Origin: Margaritifera margaritifera
Lineage: Eukaryota > Mollusca > Bivalvia > Unionida > Margaritiferidae
Length of the DNA: 64,000 bases
Assembly: GCA_029931535.1 (NCBI GenBank)
Contig: JAQPZY010001638.1
Span: 5,022,001 to 5,086,000 of the forward strand
Direction of reading: 5' to 3'
Shown: piece after piece, positions 1-11,220 of the stretch
Layout: every line of letters begins with the position of its first letter
How positions within the stretch are numbered: the stretch's first letter is position 1
Notes under the pieces: model-generated
What the model was told of the DNA's origin: nothing
The model's input: the letters and a program-made list of their open reading frames with translations, nothing else
Database searches by the model: none
Position numbers and translations under genes: made by a program

Positions 1-1934
1 TGCTCGTCAGTTTATGCATTATTTCATTAAAATTGCCGAAAGTCACCTGTAATTATTGGGAATTTTTTTAACCCTGAAAATGGAAATACCTAATTCATTA
101 CAATGTGATACCAGGATGAGAACAACAAAAATAGTGTTTATTTCAACTCTAGCATTTATTGTACGCATGTTTACATCATGGCGTCACCAAGTGTACATTG
201 AAGATTTTACTTGTGATGAATGAAGTACATACATTAGATTCGAATCATAGGCACCACTGCACTAAACTTAAATAATATCTTTAAAATACGATAAAGAGGT
301 TTAAGAAATAATGCTTTTAAAATAAAAACTCTGTGGTAGTTTGCTTTGGTATAAGCGACCTTAAATAAGTTCCTGTTTACTCAGCTATGGTAATCATGCT
401 AATATAACGGAGTAGAAGCCAATCACACATCAAAGTACCGGCATTGCCGCCGGACAAAATTCCTCTTTACCCAAGCCAATTTCAGGGTTTTAACAATTAA
501 CTGGCCTGGATTGCTGTCGGAAAACAAAAGACAAATCCGCCAATTATAAACAAGGGAGACGCCAAAACAACCAGCTTGCCAAAATCAAAAGTGGAATGAA
601 TAATGCGTGGAAAATTATCATTTTGTGAAGCCGAAACACAAAACTAAAATGGATCAATGATGCTCTTAATCGATCTATATTCAGAATTGTAACATATATT
701 ACGATCATTCTTTCATGAATATATGACAGTTATTTGAATTTATGCTGGTTATGCGCTTTACATAATTAAAGATGCGTGCCTTTTCATATGCATTACATCA
801 CTTTGTAGGATCGCTTATACCACTGAAAAACAATAAGTGTTGACGTGGCACTCTTCAGCTTCGTACTTTGCAGATTTTTAAAGAAAAAGAATTACCCAGG
901 TTTTCCTCACTGGCTGTCCTGGCTGTTTAAAAAAGACCTTGTATATCGTAGGTATTGTTAAAAGAACTTTGAATTCCCTTTATTTTGGTGTATGATTGAT
1001 GGGTGAAATTTGGGTTATAGAGTATACAGCTTGGTCTTACTTAAGATGTGCACCTCTCAAAAAAAACTGCTAGCTCCGCTTGGTCATTTTCACTTCCTGG
1101 ACTTCAAAGGTACATTTTAAAAAAAAGAGCCGATAACTTTTTTTACTTTTAGATATTTTGTAATTTATTCATAGTACTTTCAGAGGCTGGTATTATCTGC
1201 TCTGGCAAAATTCGTTTCCTTTTTTTAATAACTCCTGAAAATAGTGCACTTTTGACTAATTCAGGATGATTTTTCGAGTACTTTAGAGCGGCCATTTTGT
1301 CTGCTGTGTACTTAGATCATGTTCAGTTTCCACAAGTACAATATGTAAAGAAATTTCAGCCACAGTACATGAAAGTAACATAGAGGTATGCCAACATTCT
1401 CACCACTGTGCATGTTGCAAATGCAAAATACTTCATCTTACACCTGTCACTCTCTCAGAAGCATGTATTATCTGTAGAGCGCCCCCTGAGCGCGTGAATC
1501 CAAATAAATGAGACAGCAATGAACGTGTAGCTGAAATGTAATCTGGAAGAATGCGATTTGGTAAAAATGATGAATAAAGCAAAATCTGCATCGAATATTT
1601 TTGGGAATAAACAAGGATATAAGTGACGCCAAGTACGATTTGCACTGTGTAAGTACTGTACACTATACTGTACATGTATTCAGGTAAATGTAAGCGGCCA
1701 GTGAATTATGAAGTCTTTATTTACCTTTATTTGAAATCATGTTGGAGAAATCGGAAAATATGCACATGCAAAATATTAACATAAAACAATCATAGTAGTT
1801 TATAACAGTTTATTGACGAATGACGTGGTAATTGAACGAGCTGGTCATGTATGGCGATCTTCCCAATTTTGTCTTTACATTTTTTTGTGTCTACAAGTTT
1901 TGGGACACAAAATTGTATATATTTTACATGCATA
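1..1934. other. Intergenic or intronic DNA, nothing recognised
   Basis: AT-rich non-coding sequence with short A/T runs. I see no open frame, splice-bounded exon or transposon terminus that can be supported. It lies downstream of the sacsin-like exon at 5.1-5.3 kb on the minus strand, so it may be intron of that gene. I looked on the minus strand for the codons that should follow the exon end (Glu-Leu-Ile-Gln-Asn-Ala) and did not find them here. Confidence 0.5.
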
Positions 1935-1986
1935 TAAGTCTTGGGACACAAAAAAAAATAATCATTTTTTCGTGCCCCAAGACTTA
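1935..1986. repeat. Imperfect hairpin at the broken end of an antisense LINE
   Basis: The arms read taagtcttgggacac (left) and gtgccccaagactta (right), separated by an A-run and a T-run. A third, diverged copy of the arm lies near 1892. The hairpin sits at the point where recognisable reverse transcriptase sequence of the antisense LINE stops, so it may mark a small inverted-repeat insertion or a rearrangement junction. Confidence 0.6.
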
Positions 1987-1994
1987 CCGTGATT

Positions 1995-4520
1995 ACGGGG
2001 TAGTATGGATTCAACTAATTTCCCTTGATCCATCTATCTATCATGGAGACCAAGGCTGTCTCACAGGAGTGGTTTTCTTTGAACCCTGATTAGTTTTGGC
2101 GAATTAAGTTATAGGTTGATAAGTACATCAAAAGATTGTCATGAACATGTTTTTCAAGACGTTTGTCGCAAGTTTGTAAGATAGATATGGGTCTCTAGTT
2201 ATTGGCATCTTCTTTGCTGCCTGACTTGTGAATGGGGGTAAATTTTGCCAATTTCCATGTCTGGGGAAACACTGAGGTGGATATATTTAGATTACATATG
2301 CAAGCTATGCTATCAGATATTATATTTGCAGCAGCCCTCAGGAGACATGGTCAAATATTATCTAGGCCTAATGATTTCGTTACCTCAATAGTTTGCAAAA
2401 ATTTTAGAACTTTTTCATTTGAAGCTGTACTGACAAAGAAATTTATTAAATGTGTTTGCTATTTCAACATTTTCATCAATAATATTGCCTTCCTGGCTAA
2501 GTTGTTGGATTCTGGATGACCTTGTGGAATGTTTACCTGCACCTAGTTTGTTAAAACATTTCACATCAAATTCTTATTGCAATTATTTTTTAAGCTGGCT
2601 GATAGTAATTCTTGTTTGCCCATTGATCATTTTGGTTGCTTTATTTTTCCATATTTTGTAATGTGCTTGTTGACCAACAGATTTGAAATAATCACAGGTT
2701 TTCATAGCATATATAATGTCAGAAGTTAACCAATCAGGTTGGAAGTCCATTTTTACTCTATGTGTTTTCAAAAGTACATGTTTATTTCACACTTGCATGA
2801 AACACTGGGTTCCTATGTCAAGAGCATCATCCACACCATCAAACACAGGTACTATACTCCAAAGAACATTACTGAAATCTTCCAGACATTTGGTGTCATC
2901 ATAATGCTTAAATGACCTAAATGTTATGTTTTTTTAAGGAATTTTGGATTTTGCAGCTGTTTTTCAGACGGAATTTCTGGTTAGGAAAATAGGGATGTGT
3001 TCACTAAGACCTATCCTAGGAATATGTATTTGTGTCAGATTTTCTTCCATATTTATATAGATATGATCTATTAGAGTTTTTGAGTGATCAATTTCTTATG
3101 TCGGTTGGTCCACTAATTGATTTACACCAAAAGTTTCTATGAAATTCAACCTATTTCTTTATGTCAGTTGGTCCACTAATTGTGTTACACCAAAAGTTTC
3201 TACGAAATTCAACCTATTTCTTTATGTCAGTTGGTCCACTAATTGTGTTACACCAAAAGTTTCTATGAAATTCAACCTATTTCTTTTAATCGGTTTGTTT
3301 ACTAGGTCCAATTTGATATATCTAAAATATAAATTTCTTTTTTGTCATCAATCACTTTATCGAGTTGCTTTTCAAAATGCTCATTCCATCGGACCATTGC
3401 ACAAGGGGACCTATATACGAAGGCCACTAGGAATGGCTTTGTATTTGATTGATTTACCTGGATCCATATTGTTTCAATTTCATCTGATTCTAGATAATTG
3501 TTCCTTTCAACTGATAAACCATTTCTTACATATACAACAACTGCTGAACCTCTATCACATCTGTTAAACCCAGAATATGTACATCATTGACCTTAGATGA
3601 TAATATTAAATTCAGTTGGTCTAACTTATTATTCACACCATGTATATTTATATGCCAGTGTGTACACCTTTGCCTTTAATTCCTTAGATCTAATATGTTG
3701 TTAAAGTAAAGATTACTAGGATGGTCACACTAGGGGGTTAGTTCTGCTGTGATATTTTTACAATTTCTTAAAACATGAATGTAATCACTGTCAGAACATT
3801 CATAAGCACTTAATGAACTTCCACATTCAAAACAGAAATTATAGTTGTTAGTTTGATTGATATACTATTTAACGGAAGCAACATGGACATCATCACCCAG
3901 TACAGTTCACAAGACTTGTCTTGAAACAGCAGATTAATTATGTCTAATAAACAGGACACTATATTCATATCCATAAGCCTAACACCTGTTGTTAGGGTGA
4001 AACATTTTATATAGTTCTTTGCCTTGTGTCCATATTCCAAACAGTTATGGCATTACATTTTCAAAGTTTGTTTGCATGAATCTAGGGCATGCCAGCTTCA
4101 AAGCAGTTATAACACGTCCCTTGCTTGTCGAGTTTGCTGAAGGTGTTATCTTCGTCCCTGTCATATCTTTGGTTAATGTATTTGCCTTTGAGTACTGGAG
4201 CATGTTTATTTATTACATGCAGAAAGTCCCTTTATTTTATATGGGTTGTGTCCTTGGCCATGAGGACTTCCAGCACCAAGCCAGACTTTGTAACAAAAGC
4301 ATTTTCAATGTCAATCATTTTGTGGTCCCATTCATTGCACAGTTGCTCTATTAAGGCATTCAAGTCTCGAACATTAGTGTCAATTCTTGGAGAAATTGTG
4401 CACATGAACACATTACAAGCTGGGTTGTCCAAGCAGATGTTGTTTAGTATGTGGCAAATGAAGGGCCTAGATGAAGGTAGTGCAGCATCATTGCCACACT
4501 TACAATAATCAAATACCAGT
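1995..4520 (-). mobile_element. Decayed CR1-like LINE (ORF1 + APE + partial RT), 3' half missing
   Basis: Read on the minus strand from 4520 leftward, pieces of both LINE ORFs can be followed through many stops and frameshifts. ORF1-like part (about 4520-3750): a segment with MCTISPR and then LNALIEQLCNEWD resembles the SGNH-esterase-type ORF1 of CR1-group LINEs, followed by Cys-rich zinc-knuckle-like remnants (CYNCFEAG, then CFECGSS). ORF2 part (about 3740-1995): an APE endonuclease with HINIHGVNNKLDQL and VYVRNGLSVERNN, a linker with RVKMDFQPDWL, then reverse transcriptase with WKLAKFTPIH, RPISIL and SGFKENHSCETAL. Recognisable sequence stops there; the catalytic palm motifs and 3' end are absent. 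LINEs are normally truncated at the 5' end, so loss of the 3' half is unusual. The clade call is tentative. Confidence 0.75.
3098..3286. repeat. Three tandem copies of a 63-bp unit inside the LINE
   Basis: Copies start at 3098, 3161 and 3224, each beginning atgtcRgttggtccactaat, and differ at only a few bases. The period is a multiple of three, which produces a repetitive plus-strand reading frame (3139-3567). That frame is antisense to the endonuclease region of the LINE and is not a gene. The high identity indicates a recent local expansion. Confidence 0.9.
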
Positions 4521-4524
4521 AAAG

Positions 4525-5095
4525 TAACATTCAGTTATGTGCACATTACGTCATTCTGTTTATGATGTTCTGACATTATGGTTAAATCATTTTCACTGTT
4601 TGGCGCTTCTAAAAATGGGTTTGGTACTGAAAGGGTTAATGATGCCTTTCTGAATGCATCAAAATGCTTAGTGAATAAGGTGAATTCAACGTGTGATAAA
4701 TTACATGGCTTTGATGAGTTTTCTCACAGTGAACAAGTATTATTAATTGAAATGTGCACATACATGCTGGAACTTGTACTGGTGCCATACCTTATACTGA
4801 TAAAACATGCTATCATAAAACAGGGACTATGCTTATTGCATGAGCAATATACGCTACAGACTATGAAATGAATGCTTTAAAATTAGATTAATTCGCTCAA
4901 TCTGAATACATTAAAAAATGCATGTATGCATTTCTAGCCAATTTTTGAAAATATGCAAATATGCTGCTACTCATCATTTCTTATCAACACTAGACTCTGT
5001 TGCCAGTCTTCTAGATCCTCATTAGGACGTGGCAGATCTTGGTGAGAGTTAAACATGGGACAATACATTCATGCTTTCCAGGATAAAAATCTTAC
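4525..5095. other. Spacer between LINE remnant and sacsin-like exon (probable intron)
   Basis: No recognised gene. A 97-codon plus-strand frame (4578-4871) has no similarity I recognise and no splice or promoter context. On the minus strand this stretch begins with the predicted 5' splice site (gtaaga at 5095-5090), so it is most simply the start of an intron. Confidence 0.45.
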
Positions 5096-5280
5096 TTTGA
5101 TAATCTGTCCATCATCAGGGTACTCGGAGAGGATGTTTTTGAGATCCTTAATTAATGAAGGTCGTATCATACGGGAGCATGTTACCAGGTCTGATCCATC
5201 TTCACCAGATGAGTCATCACTCTCTGAAAGTGAATACAAAACCAGGTCTGATCCATCTTCACCAGTTGAGTCATCAATCT
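5096..5280 (-). CDS. Sacsin-like protein, internal exon (start of HSP90-like ATPase module)
   Basis: Sacsin and its invertebrate relatives are large co-chaperone-like proteins built from repeats that begin with an HSP90-type ATPase fold. This minus-strand exon starts after a pyrimidine-rich 3' splice site (ttttttattcactttcag) and ends at gtaaga. Two bases complete a codon, then 61 codons follow and the exon ends in phase 0. It encodes an acidic Ser/Asp/Gly-rich linker with two near-identical copies of DDSxGEDGSDLV, then RPSLIKDLKNILSEYPDDGQ and IIK. In the family this segment is followed directly by the conserved ELIQNAEDA-type helix, which would be the next exon; it is not in the window. The phase matches the upstream exon at 16417-16524. 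I am fairly sure of the family, less sure that the gene is intact. Confidence 0.75.
5167..5280 (-). repeat. 57-bp direct duplication carrying a 3' splice site
   Basis: Two 57-bp copies lie head to tail, 5280-5224 and 5223-5167, and each is preceded by the same ttcactttcag. Splicing could therefore enter the sacsin-like exon at 5280 or at 5223. Both acceptors have the same phase, so the choice adds or removes 19 residues of acidic linker without shifting the frame. The copies differ at only a few bases. Confidence 0.85.
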
Positions 5281-5299
5281 CTGAAAGTGAATAAAAAAC

Positions 5300-5818
5300 A
5301 ATTTAAAGTACTAGAGCTTCAAGTAAAACTCATCTACATTACTAAATCTTTGAAGTTCATATTCCGTGTCAGTACAATGCATTGTCTACTTGGAAATAAT
5401 AAAGAAAATTACTTTTGCTCTAAGTATTTGCACACATATTGTAGTCTATTAAACATACCAGAATTAGGTCCCAATGTAAAGTTTTAATTTCCTGTTCAAT
5501 TTCCCACCATCGGAGCAACCCATATAGGTTCCTTTGGTATGTCCTTGAACAAAGCAGTTACCAGTACTATACTTACCTTCAAAGTGCTGCTGTGCATGAA
5601 ATGTAAAAAAAAAAAAAAACCCCTCTAAACCCTAAACTAAACCGTAATGTCCAGTGTTACTGAAACTTAAACCATTATGAGGGAGTTGTGTTTTCATATT
5701 GTTGTTTTCATATTGTTATTTTACATATTAATGGGAACAAGACTTTTATATTCCTATCACAATTGTTTCCAAATTAATGGAAAAGGGTGACCAACAAACT
5801 GGTTCCTAACTATAAAGC
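5300..5818. other. Intronic DNA, nothing recognised
   Basis: Lies inside the predicted 11 kb intron of the sacsin-like gene. It holds a poly-A run near 5608-5621 and short repeats of ttttcatattgtt (5690-5715). No exon or element could be supported. Confidence 0.4.
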
Positions 5819-5862
5819 AGCCCACTATAACATGGTTCCTGATATAATATGGGTCTGGTCAT
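5819..5862. repeat. Left remnant of a ~45-bp tandem repeat
   Basis: One copy of the unit cactataacatggttcctga... ending ggtctggtcatgg. More copies resume at 9541, on the other side of the LINE, so the LINE interrupts the repeat. Confidence 0.8.
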
Positions 5863-8800
5863 GGTCGGGCTACGCCTGTTACAGTAAGTAACAGTAGACG
5901 GTACCACCTGTGACTGTTGACCCAGAGTGGACAGCTACCATGGCTCCCTTTGGAAAGTCCTCTCTGGTGGATCAGGCGGCCAAACAGATATGCCCATCCT
6001 CCCGGCTGTGAAGGCAGATGGCAAGAGCTGTGTGGACAGCGCAAGGCATCAGCTCAGGTGCAGTAGTACCTGATGGTCATCCACTGCATCCAGACTTGTC
6101 TCCAGATGTCTCAACTGTCACTGGACTCAGACAGATCTGGACGAGTGAGTGAAGGTGACTGCGCAACTTTCCCTTACTTAAATCCAATTCACGCACAAGT
6201 CATGGCATCATTCTCCTCCCCCACCAGATGCCTTCAAGTCCTGTGGTGATGGCGTGTGGCAAAGCAGCAAGTGTGGATACACTAGGAGCTGTAGCAGCAG
6301 ACATGCACACAGGCATCTCAGGGTGTAGGGTTGCTTTTCACTGGACCAAAGTGGAACTCGTCAGCCCCCTGGGGACTGAGCAGCCCATTTTAGGATCACA
6401 CTGCTCACCTCTGTAGCATGAGAAAGGTGCTAGACAATGTGCCCTAAACATTGCCTGCTTTACCTTAACCATAGTCAGTATAATGTGGCTGATGGAAATC
6501 CCAACTTAGAGTCGAAAATCTAACAAGAAGACAAAGGTGACTCAGTTCACCATCGGTGCCTAGATTGTGCGCACACTAATAGGACAGTACATCAGCAGAT
6601 ATACGAGAGAGAAGAACAGCTCTAGTTGGTAGAAAACTGGTCAGATTCAACATCTAGATAGCAGCCTTGAGTGAAACTCGCCTAGCTGAGGAAGGACTAC
6701 ACACCGAAATAGGAACCGGCTACACCTTCTTCTGGAATAGCCGAATTAATGAAGAGTGACGTGAAGCTGGTGTTGCAACTATCATCAGTGCCTATGCAAT
6801 CACAATTGACCAACGCAGATGAGATCAAGGACAAGTTTTATGAAGACCTGGAGTCTCTTATCGCTGAAGTACTGAAGGCAGACAAGCTCATCATCCTTGT
6901 TGAATTCAATGCTAGGGTTGGCACAGATCACCAGACATGGTCAGGTGTCATTGGCAAAAATGGCTTTGGCAAATGAACAACAATGGACTCCTCCTACTGA
7001 GGAAATGCGCTGAACACAACCTCCGAATCACCAACGCAGTCTTCAGCCTGCCAAACCTCAACAAGACGTCTTCGATGCACTGACAGCTCAGTGACTACAT
7101 CATCGTAAGGAGAAGAGAAAGGTGTAATGCCCGAGTGACGAAGGTCTTAAGCAGTGCAGAATGCTGGACTGCTCATAGTCTCCAAGCTTAATATCAAGAT
7201 TCAGCGTGGCAGACGACCACAAGGCAAAAATGTACCAAAATAGCTCACTGTCTCCAAACTGAAACAAGTGAATGTGAAACAGGCATTTGTCGGAGCACTG
7301 TGCAGCCAACTAGAAACAATGCGACCTCCGAGATTGTTGAGGCAAACTGAGCATCCTACTCAGCTGCATCCAAAACCCTCCATCCCACCACACAGACAAC
7401 TGAGAATGATGCTGCCATACGGAGACTACTGAATGAGAAACATCAGCTACAAAAGGCCTGTTTAGAAGACAGCACTTCATCATCTAAGAAGGTAGCTTTC
7501 AACAACATCAATAGGACTGTCCAATGCAAACTCAGAGAGTTGCAAGACTCATGGCTGAGCAACAAAGCAGATGAGATTCAGTTCTACACAGACAGCAATG
7601 ATGTGAAGAACTTCTATGATACTTTGAAGACAATTTACAGGCCACAGTCATCAGGAACATCTCCAATACTGTGTGCTTAAATACCACACTACTCACTGAC
7701 AATGAAAAGATACTACAAAGATGGGTAGAACACTTCAACAACATCCTCAATCTAGAATCATCTATCAGTGAGGAGGCAATTGATTGACTGCCCCAAGTGG
7801 AAATCAACACATCCATTGCTGATCCTCCAGCGCGGACTGAAACTGAGAAAGCAATTGACCTGCTGTCAAATGGCAAAGAACCTGGAGCGGATGCTATACC
7901 ACCAGAAGTCAACAAAGCCAGAAACTGACTGAACTCTTTCAGTCAATGTGGACTCGAGAAACTATACCCCAGGAGTATAAGGATGCATCTATTATCCATT
8001 TGTACAAGCAGAAAGGTAACAGACAATCCAGCAACAACCATCAGGGCATCTCCTTGCTGTCAATAGCCAGCAAAATCCTTGCCAGAATTCTGCTGAATTG
8101 CCTTGTACATCATATTGATCATGGGCTCCTGCCTGAGAGTCAGTGTGGCTTCAGGAAGGATGAGGGACCACAGACATGGTGTTTGCAGCTCGTCAACTCC
8201 AGCAGAAATTCCAGGAACCTGTACATGACATTCATCGACCTGACAAAAGCCTTTGGCACAGTCAGTCATGGAGGCCTCTGGAAGATCATGGCAAAATTTG
8301 TTTGCCCAGAGAAATTCATTGTGATGGTTGGGCAATTCCATGATGGCATGCTCACTCGTGTCGTGGATGACGGTGAATCATCTGAACCATTCCCAGTCAC
8401 CTATGGAGTCAAGCAAGGCTGTGTGTTGGCTCCAACCAACTTCAATAGGATGTTCTCTGCCATACTTACTGATGGCTTCCATGATTATGATGCTGGGATT
8501 GACATCAGATACCGGACTGATGACAAGCTCTTCAATCTGAGGAGACTACAGGCAAAGACGAAGTTACATGAAGAGATTGTTTATGAATGCGAAGTCTGAG
8601 TCTGACATGCAACAGAGTATGAACCATTTCTCTTCAGCTTATGACAATTTCAGACTCACAATCAGTATCAAGAAAACAGAGGTGATTCATCAACCCACAC
8701 CAGGAAAGTCATACGTAGGGCCTACCATCACAGTAAATGGCCAAATCATTCTTGCAGTGGACAAGTTCACCTATCTCGACAGTACATGTGCAGTCCATAT

Positions 8801-9540
8801 TGATGATGAAACCAATGCCAGAATTGCTAAAGCAAGTGAGGCCTTTGGCAGACTAAGCACAAATGTGTGGGAACGCAGAGGCATCAGTCTACAAACAAAA
8901 CTGAAGGTCTAGAAAGCCATTGTGTTGCCGACACTGCTCTATGCATGCGAAACCTGGACGATGCACATATGCCATGACAACTAGCGGAACCATTTTCACA
9001 TGGGTTGCCTGAGGAAACTGACGACGATCAGATGGCTTGACAGGGTCCCAGACACTGAGGTTCTCATATGGGCAGACATTCCAAGCATCCACACTCTGAT
9101 AAAATGACAGATGAGATGGGCAAGCCACGTCACAAGGGTGTCAGATGAGTGACTACCAAATAAGATCTTCTACGGTGAGCTGAAGGAGGGAAAGCGATCT
9201 CAGAGTGGTCAGAAGGAATGCTTCAAAGATTTCATCAAGTCATCCTTGAAACATTTCAACATTGACCCTGAGTCTTGGGAAGATCTCACCCAGAATTGCT
9301 CCACCTGGTGCAGTTTCATTCATAATGGAGCTACAGATTTTAAACCGAGGAGAATTGCAGAGGCATTGCAGAAGTGTGAGCAGCATAAATCTCAGAATTG
9401 CAGCACGCCCTCCATTGATTAAGCAACCCGAAGCATCATCATCTCCTGTCAAGTGTGCCACAGACAGTACAGAGCACAAATTGGCCTGATCAGCCACTCA
9501 CGTACTCATAGTCAACTTCGAACTCGAAGGACGAAGAACA
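5863..9540 (+). mobile_element. Dead APE-type LINE with C-terminal zinc finger
   Basis: A nearly full-length but inactive non-LTR retrotransposon on the plus strand. Order: a 5' region without a clear frame (5863-6540); APE endonuclease pieces (ALSETRLAEEG near 6665, ISAYA near 6780, [21 protein letters not shown] near 6880-6940); a linker; reverse transcriptase in the longest open stretch, 7946-8599 (IIHLYKQKGNRQSS, GISLLSIASKILARILLN, QCGFRK, motif A FIDLTKAF, motif B GVKQGCVLAP); the thumb (KTEVIHQPTPGKSY, VDKFTYLDST); and a terminal Cys/His finger CQVCHRQYRAQIGLISHSRTH-like near 9450-9515. The palm motif C (F/YxDD) is missing: the frame breaks at 8599, and the next frame resumes beyond it. 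The family is widespread in marine animals. Confidence 0.9.
7946..8599 (+). pseudogene. LINE reverse transcriptase fragment
   Basis: A 217-codon open frame, the best-preserved part of the LINE. It runs from fingers to palm: the QCGFRK segment at about residue 67, motif A (FIDLTKAF) at about 95, and motif B (GVKQGCVLAP) at about 155. The frame ends before motif C. Upstream, the same protein continues in other frames (DKEKILQRWVEHF-like and PGADAIPPEV-like segments at 7690-7915), so the start at 7946 is an artefact of decay rather than a real start codon. Confidence 0.85.
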
Positions 9541-9765
9541 TAAGATGGTTCCTGATACAACATGGGTCTGGTGATGGATCCCCACTATAACATGGTTCCT
9601 GATATAACATGGATCAGGTAATGGATCCTCACTATAACATGGCTCCTGATAGGTCTGGTCATGAATCCCCCACTATAATGTGGTTCCTGATATAACATGG
9701 GTCTGGTCATGGATCCCTGCTATAACATGGTTTCTGATACAACATAGGTCTTATCATGGATCCCT
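9541..9765. repeat. ~45-bp tandem repeat, about five copies
   Basis: Degenerate copies of a unit containing ataacatggttcctgata, then catgggtctggtcatggatcc. Spacing is irregular and one copy is shortened. A matching unit lies at 5819-5862, so this was one array before the LINE inserted. Confidence 0.85.
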
Positions 9766-10620
9766 TAGTTTTTTTTCTGAGATTTTTATCTTATGTATAT
9801 TACTTATAATTGTAGTTCTTTGCCTATTATAACCAATATAATGTTGTTTCACATAAAATGTACCATATAATGTGTGGTTTTGTTTGAAACATAAATATCA
9901 TTAAATTGCCACACTAACAGTACACTGACCCCATGACAACACCTTAGGGTATGACCCAAATGCAAGAGTTGTACAGGAAAGTGTCAAGTATGTGTGGAAA
10001 ATGTAAAGCTTAAAATGTTAAGATAATTAGCTGAAGAGTTATTGAAATTTAAATAATGCTAATAAAATATTTTTAAAAAAATTAAACCAAAAAGTAACTA
10101 AAATGTGACCCACATGTACCTCTTCTTGGCCCCGTGACCCTGTGACACCACCAGAGAAAAAGCCAAGAATAGTAATGAGGAAAAAAGTATGTAATCAAAG
10201 TGTCTCAAATATGAAGGTATTACTACTTAATAAAATCAATCAGCTGTTATCGTATCCCATTGTAGTTCCTAAAAATCATTTCTCATTTTTCTTTGATTTT
10301 TTTACTGGAGATCTGCCGACCAGTGAAGAATGTTACTTGTTACTGTATTCAATAGAAAGTAGCATTAAAGCCTTAGAATAAAATACAGCATCTATTGAAA
10401 TCAGCCTCTTGGCTGTTGTGTTGGATGACAAAGTAAACAGGCATGATTCAGCCAGTTCTGGAAAGGTCACATGCACTATAAGTTCCAGTCATTTAATTCG
10501 AATGCAACTATTTCCAGATTTTTATGTATATGTTATGTCCAAGTTTCTACTTAGCATAAGTATTATAGTCATGTTGTAGTTTAACTTACAACTAATGCAT
10601 TGGATTGAATAAATAATCTA
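9766..10620. other. Intronic DNA, no gene recognised
   Basis: AT-rich. A plus-strand frame at 10142-10381 lacks recognisable domains. TGACC-containing stretches (near 9930-9960 and 10105-10145) look like diverged relatives of the array that follows. Confidence 0.4.
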
Positions 10621-10639
10621 GGACAAGAAGGCTTGGGCT

Positions 10640-11220
10640 TACTGCTGTAAAACCTGTGACCTTGACCCCAGATTAAAAAGATGAGCAAGCATGTTGGTAA
10701 TTGAATTGTCTTAGCTTCATAATGAATCATCCAATGTATGAACAAAATCCATCGTGGGGTTTAGGGAATATAAGCAATAAAAAACTGTAACCAAAACATT
10801 AATGCAATTTTATATGACTCTGACCTTGACCCCAGGATCAAAGAGGCGAGGGCATGTGGTGCAGAATTTGTTATCTTGGCTTCATAATGACTATTTTTAT
10901 ATATGAAGAAAATCAAAGAGTTTGGAAAATGTGAGCAAATGAACAAACTTGAACCAAAACCTTAATACAAATTTTCTATGATTGTGAGTCAGTGTAGAAT
11001 GAATTGTCTTAGCATCATAATGGTAATACCAAGTATGACAAGAATCTATAAGGGATTTAGAAATATTAGCAAAATCTAAAAACTGTAACCAAAACCTTAA
11101 TGCCAATTTTGTTTTACTAATACCTTGACCCCAAGGTAAAAGGGACAAGCAAGCATGTCATAAAATGAATTGGCTTAGTCTCATAATGTTAAACTTTAAC
11201 CAAAACTTTAACAAATTGTA
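10640..11220. repeat. Minisatellite, roughly 170-190 bp unit, about four copies
   Basis: Each unit contains gaccttgaccccaggat, then gaattgtcttagcttcataatg, a block near aagtatgaagaaaatc, and aactgtaaccaaaaccttaatg. The copies are moderately diverged. They carry TGACCTTGACC, resembling spaced nuclear-receptor half sites, but the array structure makes a repeat family the simpler reading. Confidence 0.8.

Noticed and set aside
3139..3567. 142-codon plus-strand frame with a repeated 21-residue segment
   Set aside because: It lies antisense to the endonuclease of a decayed LINE, and the repetition comes from a 63-bp tandem duplication.
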